From positions 1 through 64,000 of the forward strand of contig CALLQB010000001.1 of assembly GCA_938015295.1 (NCBI GenBank): 64,000 bases of DNA, in the 5' to 3' direction. The position numbers and the translations under genes are program-made. Below are positions 57,976 through 64,000 of this stretch, in pieces. Position 1 is the first letter of the stretch; each line of letters starts with the position of its first letter. The notes under the pieces are model-generated. The model was not told where the DNA came from and did no database searches. It saw only the letters and a program-made list of their open reading frames with translations. This DNA comes from an uncultured Acidimicrobiales bacterium (GTDB taxonomy: Bacteria > Actinomycetota > Acidimicrobiia > Acidimicrobiales > SHLQ01).

Positions 57976-59303
57976 TGAACAATCCCTCCGATCTCTCCGA
58001 ACCGAACCAGGGGCGTGCTGGAAGCACGGTCACACATCCCGGCGCGCCGGTCGAGCAGCACGCTCCGCAGCAATACGTGCAGGGATACCAGCGGCCCGAC
58101 CAACCGGCGCAGCCGCACATCGAATACATCGACCCCCGCGATTATGTTCGCCTGCCCCGTCGGTCAGGACCGTTGCGCAGGCTGGCTATCGTTTCTATTG
58201 TTCTCGGTTTCGCATTGTTCTATGCGGTTGGGGTCGTCGATGATTGGGCGGCTGGGCAGGTCGTTCCAACAGATCCCATTGGCGAAGAAATCGAGTTCCT
58301 CATTGCTGACGGCGAAGGCACGAACACGACCGCCCAAAACCTTGCCGGAGCTGGGGTCATCAGCAACCCGACACTCTTTCGTTACTGGCTGCGATGCCCA
58401 GGTGCCGCGAAACCGCTGCTCGATTGTGAAGACGAACAGATCGTCAGCTTTCAGGCCGGCAAGTACCGGCTCAACCGCAACATGGGCTTTCAAGACGTTG
58501 TCGATCGGCTCAACCTTGGCTCGATTCCGCCAGAGGACTTCTCGGTCACTATCCCCGAAGGTCTCACCGTCGACCAGATGATCGACCGCCTCGTCGCAGA
58601 GAACTCGAAGTACAACGCCGAGGATTTCCGACTTGAGCTCGACAACCTGCAGGTCGAAAGCCGCTTCCTGGCATCGGTGACCTCGCTTCGCTCCGACGCC
58701 GACGGGTTCCGCACGCCGTATGAAGGCATTCTTTTCCCGAGCACCTACCAGGTCCGCGAAGATGCAGGAACGAGCGAGATCAGTATTCTGCGCAACATGG
58801 CCCAGACGATGGAGCTCGTCTACGACCGGTCGATTGAAGCGGCCGGCGGATCGCTTCCGACAGTTGCACAGGAGCTGGAGCTCACCGACTATGACATTTT
58901 GGTGATTGCCTCGTTGATCGAAGAAGAAGCAAAGATTGACGCTGATCGTCCCAAGATCGCCCGGGTTATCTACAACCGCCTCCTTCGTGGTGAGGCTCTC
59001 GGTATCGACGCCAGTACCCGCTATGCGGTGAACAAACGACCGGGAGATCCGTTGCTCCAGAGTGACCTTGACTCCGAGTCGCCGTACAACACCCGAAATT
59101 CTTCGGTGACAGCACTACCGCCAACACCGATTGCTGCGCCAGGCGAAGCGTCGTTGAAAGCCGCGCTTGCTCCAGCCGAAGGTGACTGGTTTTTCTATGT
59201 CCTCACCGACGAGGGTGGGGTAGCCGGGGCACACACGTTCGCGGTCACCAACAGCGAGTTCCAAGCCGCCAAAGATATCTGCGTCGAGAAGGGCTACTGC
59301 TGA
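57975..59303 (+). CDS. mltG: Endolytic murein transglycosylase
   Basis: TM; VTIPEGLTVDQMIDRLVAENS, LEGILFPSTYQV-like, ASLIEEEAKIDADRPKIARVIYNRL, YNTRN. Confidence 0.95.
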   Translation: MNNPSDLSEPNQGRAGSTVTHPGAPVEQHAPQQYVQGYQRPDQPAQPHIEYIDPRDYVRLPRRSGPLRRLAIVSIVLGFALFYAVGVVDDWAAGQVVPTDPIGEEIEFLIADGEGTNTTAQNLAGAGVISNPTLFRYWLRCPGAAKPLLDCEDEQIVSFQAGKYRLNRNMGFQDVVDRLNLGSIPPEDFSVTIPEGLTVDQMIDRLVAENSKYNAEDFRLELDNLQVESRFLASVTSLRSDADGFRTPYEGILFPSTYQVREDAGTSEISILRNMAQTMELVYDRSIEAAGGSLPTVAQELELTDYDILVIASLIEEEAKIDADRPKIARVIYNRLLRGEALGIDASTRYAVNKRPGDPLLQSDLDSESPYNTRNSSVTALPPTPIAAPGEASLKAALAPAEGDWFFYVLTDEGGVAGAHTFAVTNSEFQAAKDICVEKGYC

Positions 59304-59307
59304 TCGC

Positions 59308-60210
59308 ATGCATCGGCTGCCGATTTCCGGTGCGACACGATTGGCTGGCGTTATCGGCGATCCCGCCCGTCACTCGTTGTCGCCAGCGATCCACAACGCA
59401 GCCTTTGGTGAGGTCGGTGCCGATTGGGTCTACCTGGCTTTCGACGTAGCGCCCGACGAGTTAGCTGCTGCTGTTGAGGCGATGCGAGTGCTCGACATTG
59501 GTGGCCTATCGGTGACGATGCCGCACAAAGAGGCGATTCTCGCCCTGGTTGATGAGGTCGCGCCCGAAGCACAGCAGCTGCGGGCGGCCAATTGCATCGT
59601 GAACGACAATGGCGTCTTACGTGCGCACAACACCGATGGCGACGGGTTCATTTATGGCGCAGTGCACGACACGGGGGTGCATTTTGCCGGATCACGGGTG
59701 GCAGTACTTGGCGCGGGTGGAGCAGCGCGAGCGGTTGTCGAAGCGCTACGTCGTCACGATGCGGCAGAAGTAGTAGTCATTAACCGGAACGAACAACGTG
59801 CCGTCGACGCCGCGGCCCTTGCGCCGGGTGTAGCGCGAGTCGGGTCGGAAACTGACGTGACCCAGGTCGATGTCGTCGTGAACGCAACGCCAGTGGGGAT
59901 GACGTTGCACGAGGTGGCTCGAGCCGATGAGGTTCCGTGCGATCCTTCGTTGCTGCACGACGCCCAGACCGTGATCGACCTCATCTATTCGCCGAGCGAG
60001 ACCAGCTGGTTGCGCCAGGCGGCGGCGCGCGGTGCCCGCACGGCAAACGGCCTATCGATGCTGGTTTTCCAGGCTGTTGCTCAGTTCACGCTATGGACAG
60101 GCGAACCTGCGCCGAGCCCGACGATGCACGCTGCAGTGCTGGGTGCGCTGGAAGCTCGGGATGAAAAAGCGAAAAAGTCGAACGACGTTGCGAAAACAAC
60201 TGAAATCTGA
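59308..60210 (+). CDS. aroE: Shikimate dehydrogenase
   Basis: GVIGDPARHSLSPAIHNAAF, GLSVTMPHKEAIL, VLGAGGAARAVVEAL, NATPVGM. Confidence 0.95.
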   Translation: MHRLPISGATRLAGVIGDPARHSLSPAIHNAAFGEVGADWVYLAFDVAPDELAAAVEAMRVLDIGGLSVTMPHKEAILALVDEVAPEAQQLRAANCIVNDNGVLRAHNTDGDGFIYGAVHDTGVHFAGSRVAVLGAGGAARAVVEALRRHDAAEVVVINRNEQRAVDAAALAPGVARVGSETDVTQVDVVVNATPVGMTLHEVARADEVPCDPSLLHDAQTVIDLIYSPSETSWLRQAAARGARTANGLSMLVFQAVAQFTLWTGEPAPSPTMHAAVLGALEARDEKAKKSNDVAKTTEI

Positions 60211-60258
60211 TTCGTACGTGCCGATTCTGTAGTGAGTCACCTTGCTATGGAGGTAAAC

Positions 60259-61731
60259 GTGGCGTTACAGGGAACAATCGATACCTTTGAGCTGCCGGAC
60301 GTCTTACGTCTGTTGGCGACCAGTCGAAAGACAGGTTGCCTCACGGTAGACGGCGACCGCGGTGTGGGTCAGATCTGGGTAGAGGACGGTGAACTTGTTG
60401 GTTCGCGTCTTGACCTAGGCGACCATCCTTCGACCGGTTCGACCGAAATCACCGAGGGCATCTTTCAGGTGCTGCGGTTTGTCTCGGGCGACTTTACCTT
60501 TGTCGCCGACGACGACGGAGCCGACAAGGTGCCCTCATCATCGTCGGGTTCGGCAAACGTCGACGACACCATCTCCTCGTCCTCGGCAATGCTTGACGAG
60601 TTGGCCGGCATCAACGAGCAAGTACCCGGGATCGAAAGTTGGGCAACGCTACGTCCAGAACTCGACGCTGATGGTGTGACGCTCGGAAGCGAACAGTGGC
60701 GCGTGCTCGCGTCGATCGGCGACGGAACCACGGTTGCCGGAATCGCTTCGGCCTTTTCTTTCGGTGAGCTCGATGCACTACGCCGTATCAACGACCTGGT
60801 CGGCGAGGGCGTCGTAGCCATCTCTGAAGCGCCAGCTGCTGTTGTTGCTGCTCCAGTTGATGACGACATCGAGATTCCCGTCGCCGAGACCACTGGTAGT
60901 GAAACCTCCGACGACGGTGCCTTCGAGCAGGACGTGTTCGACACCGCCGATACCTCCTTTGCGGTCGCCGACGTGCCGGAAGCTGATGATCCGTTTGCTC
61001 CGGTGGCTGTTGATGCTCCGGTTGTTGATGATCCGTTTGCTCCGGCAGCTGTCGAGGTTGCCGCCGAGGAAGTCCTGCCCGAGCCCGTCGCTGGTGGTGT
61101 CTTTGGCGGCGATATCTTCGGCGACGTCAACCCTGATCCGGTTGCGGAGGTTGCTGAAGAATGGGCCGTCAATGACAGCGCTGAAGCTTCAGCAGAATGG
61201 CCAGCCGCGCCGATGACCTCAGATGCCGTTGACGTAGACGCTCCTTGGTCGACCGCACAGACGAGCGATCTGCCCCCGCCACCCGCTCCTGACTCGTTCA
61301 TCGACCAGATCGGCGCGAGCGCCGACGTGGAGACGAGCCACCTTCCGCCGCCGCCAGCCCTCGACGGCTTTGGCGCCGACTACGAACCGGCCGCGGCAGC
61401 GGCCGTTGACGGACTCGATCACTCGACCGACAACGCTGCCTTCAATACCGAAGAATCTCCTGCACTTTCAGAATTGCCGGCACCGCCTGCTCCCGCATCG
61501 TTTGTCTCGCCCGACGAGGACGCTGACCTCCAAGAGCCAGCGGCTGGCGAACCGAGCGAGACGAACAGCATGGCTCGCCAGTTGGCCAGCCTGAGCCCAG
61601 CAGCGGCACGCGCAGTCGCCCAGGCAGCGCGAGCCGACGACCCGGTAGAACGCGATGCTGCACTTGCTGAGGCCGAGGCTGAGGACAAGTCGGTCGACCG
61701 GAGTCTTCTTCTCCGATTCCTCGGGAAATAA
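60259..61731 (+). CDS. DUF4388-domain protein with long acidic/Pro-rich C-terminal region
   Basis: VALQGTIDTFELPDVLRLLATSRKTGCLTVDGDRGVGQIWVEDGELVGSRL; GGAGG RBS at about 60249 favours GTG start at 60259. Confidence 0.82.
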   Translation: MALQGTIDTFELPDVLRLLATSRKTGCLTVDGDRGVGQIWVEDGELVGSRLDLGDHPSTGSTEITEGIFQVLRFVSGDFTFVADDDGADKVPSSSSGSANVDDTISSSSAMLDELAGINEQVPGIESWATLRPELDADGVTLGSEQWRVLASIGDGTTVAGIASAFSFGELDALRRINDLVGEGVVAISEAPAAVVAAPVDDDIEIPVAETTGSETSDDGAFEQDVFDTADTSFAVADVPEADDPFAPVAVDAPVVDDPFAPAAVEVAAEEVLPEPVAGGVFGGDIFGDVNPDPVAEVAEEWAVNDSAEASAEWPAAPMTSDAVDVDAPWSTAQTSDLPPPPAPDSFIDQIGASADVETSHLPPPPALDGFGADYEPAAAAAVDGLDHSTDNAAFNTEESPALSELPAPPAPASFVSPDEDADLQEPAAGEPSETNSMARQLASLSPAAARAVAQAARADDPVERDAALAEAEAEDKSVDRSLLLRFLGK

Positions 61732-61754
61732 GCAGACAACTAGACAATGGTCTT

Positions 61755-62627
61755 GTGAACCTCATTGTGGTGCTGGCGATGGTGCCCTTCGGCCTCATCG
61801 TCGGCAGCGTGCTCAGCATGGTTGCGACCCGGGTGCCCGACGGGCTTCCGGTGTTCTCGCCCGGCCCGCAGTGTCCGGGGTGCGAACACGATCTGGGCTG
61901 GGGCGAACTCATCCCGATCGTGTCCTGGGTTACCCAGGGCCGCGCCTGCAAACACTGCCAGAACCAGCTTTCGTTCAGCTATCCGGCGATTGAGCTAACC
62001 ACTGCTCTGCTCTTTGTGGCAGCAGCGCTCGAGTTCGGTGATCTCCGACTGCTCGTGCCCCATCTGGTGCTGTTCGCCGCGCTGGTCGCCATATCGGTCA
62101 CCGACCTCTACCTCTACCGAATTCCCGATCGCATCGTCTTTCCGACGTTGGCCGTTTCACTACTGATGATCATTGCCGCCTCGTTGTCGTTCGACAGTCC
62201 GGACCTGATCGGGCCAGCGCTATTCGGCATGGTCGCGTACTTCGGCTTTCTGGGCGTTCTCTGGCTGATCTACCCGCCCGGCATGGGCCTCGGCGACGTG
62301 AAACTTGCCCTGCTTCTGGGCCTGTTTGTCGGCTGGGCAGCGGCGGGAAGCTACGCCTACGCAGCGGTGTTCGTGTTGTATTCGCTCTTCCTCGGCTCGA
62401 TGATCTTTACCGTCTTTTCGGTGCTGTTGGTGTTCGCCCGGAGCCGAGGCATCGACCTGCTGCCAGACCCCGACGAAGACGACTACCGCGACACGTCCGA
62501 CGACGTGTACGACGATGACGGCGAGTTGCAGCGCGGCTCAAGCAAAACGCATACCGGCGCGCCAATGGGTCCGGCGCTGGCTATTGGCGCCATCATTTTG
62601 GTCTTGTTTCCGGGTTCGTTCGCCTAA
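61755..62627 (+). CDS. Prepilin peptidase (A24 family)
   Basis: CPGCEHDLGWGELIPIVSWVTQGRACKHCQNQLSFSYPAIELTTALLF; GMGLGDVKLALLLGLFVGW. Confidence 0.95.
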   Translation: MNLIVVLAMVPFGLIVGSVLSMVATRVPDGLPVFSPGPQCPGCEHDLGWGELIPIVSWVTQGRACKHCQNQLSFSYPAIELTTALLFVAAALEFGDLRLLVPHLVLFAALVAISVTDLYLYRIPDRIVFPTLAVSLLMIIAASLSFDSPDLIGPALFGMVAYFGFLGVLWLIYPPGMGLGDVKLALLLGLFVGWAAAGSYAYAAVFVLYSLFLGSMIFTVFSVLLVFARSRGIDLLPDPDEDDYRDTSDDVYDDDGELQRGSSKTHTGAPMGPALAIGAIILVLFPGSFA

Positions 62628-62740
62628 ACGCGACCTTGGCTGAGTCGCTCAACGACCTATCCAGGGGTCTCCACCGTGAGGTGGGTGCGCGTCGGCAGCT
62701 ACGATTGGGGCAGTGATGTGCCACCGAGAAGCTGCTCGCA

Positions 62741-63739
62741 ATGATTGAAGTACCCGTTGATCTTGGAGACCGCACCTACCCGGTGTTGGTCGGCGAGGGC
62801 GCACGGCACGAACTGGCTGCGGTGATCCCACCCGACGTGCGACGAGTAGCAGTCATTACCCAAGACGGCATCGGCGTCGCCGTCGACCCAGGCGTCGAGT
62901 TCGAAACCTTCACGATCGCCGATGGCGAACAGGCTAAATCGCTGTCGACGATTGAGACCATCTGCAGCGCGTTGGCATCGGCCGGATTCACCCGCAACGA
63001 CTTGCTTGTGGGGGTCGGCGGGGGAGTAGTCACCGACATTGCGGGGTTCTGTGCCGCTGTCTATCACCGTGGTATTCGTTTCGTGACCGTGCCCACCACC
63101 CTGCTCGGGCAAATCGATGCAGCAATTGGCGGAAAAACCGGCGTAAATCTGCCCGAGGGAAAGAACCTCGTCGGCGCGTTCTGGCAACCGTCAGCAGTGT
63201 TGTGCGACATCGACACGCTACAAACTCTGCCTCCTCGCGAATACCGCAGCGGCATGGGCGAACTGGCAAAATACAACTTCATAGCGAATCGGCGCCTCGA
63301 TGAGCTTCCGCTCGACGAGCGGGTCGCTGCGAGCGTGAAAATCAAGGCCGATGTCGTCGCTTCTGACGAACGGGAAGGCGGTCGACGGGCGATCCTGAAC
63401 TACGGACACACGCTCGCCCACGCGCTCGAAACCTCTGGCGCCTACGACATCCGACACGGAGAAGCTGTCGCCGTCGGTCTGGTCTACGCCGCCGAGGTCG
63501 CACACTTGCTCGGCCGGATCGACGCCGAACGGGTCGCCGAACATCGTCGCCTTGTCGCGGCGTATGACCTCGATGCGCATCTGCCGTCGGGCGCCGACCA
63601 CCACGAGCTGATCGACTTGTTCTCGCGCGACAAAAAGGCCCTCGACGGCGTAACGTTTGTGCTCGACGGCGCCGCTGGTATCGAGGTTGTCACCGGCATC
63701 GAGCGTGCCATCTTGGCGGAAGCTTTGGAGAAAATGTGA
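62741..63739 (+). CDS. aroB: 3-dehydroquinate synthase
   Basis: YPVLVGEGARHEL, GGGVVTDIAGFCAAVYHRGIRFVTVPTTLLGQIDAAIGGKTGVNLPEGKNLVGAFWQP. Confidence 0.97.
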   Translation: MIEVPVDLGDRTYPVLVGEGARHELAAVIPPDVRRVAVITQDGIGVAVDPGVEFETFTIADGEQAKSLSTIETICSALASAGFTRNDLLVGVGGGVVTDIAGFCAAVYHRGIRFVTVPTTLLGQIDAAIGGKTGVNLPEGKNLVGAFWQPSAVLCDIDTLQTLPPREYRSGMGELAKYNFIANRRLDELPLDERVAASVKIKADVVASDEREGGRRAILNYGHTLAHALETSGAYDIRHGEAVAVGLVYAAEVAHLLGRIDAERVAEHRRLVAAYDLDAHLPSGADHHELIDLFSRDKKALDGVTFVLDGAAGIEVVTGIERAILAEALEKM

Positions 63740-64000
63740 CCGCCGCGCCAATGCCGGACATGTTGGTTGCCAGCCGCATACCGGCGCTGCGGCAATCGCT
63801 TGCCGACGCTCGACTGCACGGCCTTGTCGTGACCTCGATGACCAACGTGCAGTACCTCTGCGGTTTCTCCGGTTCGAATGGCCTCCTCATCGTTACCGCC
63901 GACGACGCCGTGTTGATCACCGATGGGCGTTACACCGAACAGGCGCCAGAAGAGTTGGCGTTAGCCAGCGTCGATGTTGCTGTCGACATCGCCGCTTCGC
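63736..64000 (+). CDS. pepQ: M24 Xaa-Pro peptidase N-terminal fragment, truncated by window edge
   Basis: Reading on from GTG at 63736: ...LHGLVVTSMTNVQYLCGFSGSNGLLIVTADDAVLITDGRYTEQA; overlaps aroB stop. Confidence 0.85.
   Translation, partial: MTAAPMPDMLVASRIPALRQSLADARLHGLVVTSMTNVQYLCGFSGSNGLLIVTADDAVLITDGRYTEQAPEELALASVDVAVDIAAS

Overview
This 64 kb window looks like a high-GC actinobacterial chromosome, most likely Acidimicrobiia/Ilumatobacter-like. That lineage call is inferred from gene order and protein style, not from a search. The backbone is the known actinobacterial order argS-lysA-hom-thrC-thrB-rho-rpmE-prfA-prmC-tsaC ... glyA-wecA ... atp operon. It appears to be interrupted twice by polysaccharide genes: rfbF to ugd at about 14.9-22.2 kb, and a glycosyltransferase, sulfotransferase, Wzx, Wzy and Wzz block at about 25.0-31.2 kb. 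The left edge (0-2.1 kb) is accessory DNA: two type II toxin-antitoxin pairs and several palindromes, lying beyond the 3' end of a tRNA-Arg(CCG). After the ATP synthase operon comes a translationally coupled three-gene set at 39.9-44.4 kb: a multi-domain regulator whose signalling motifs look degenerate, a membrane HEAT-repeat protein, and a processive GT2 synthase. I consider this the best candidate for an undescribed system. The right part holds housekeeping genes (PPK2, glpX, rarA, alaS-ruvX-mltG-aroE, DUF4388, prepilin peptidase, aroB, pepQ start) mixed with lineage-specific hypotheticals. I saw no CRISPR array, rRNA, prophage or IS element. All assignments come from reading motifs by eye; no database search was run.
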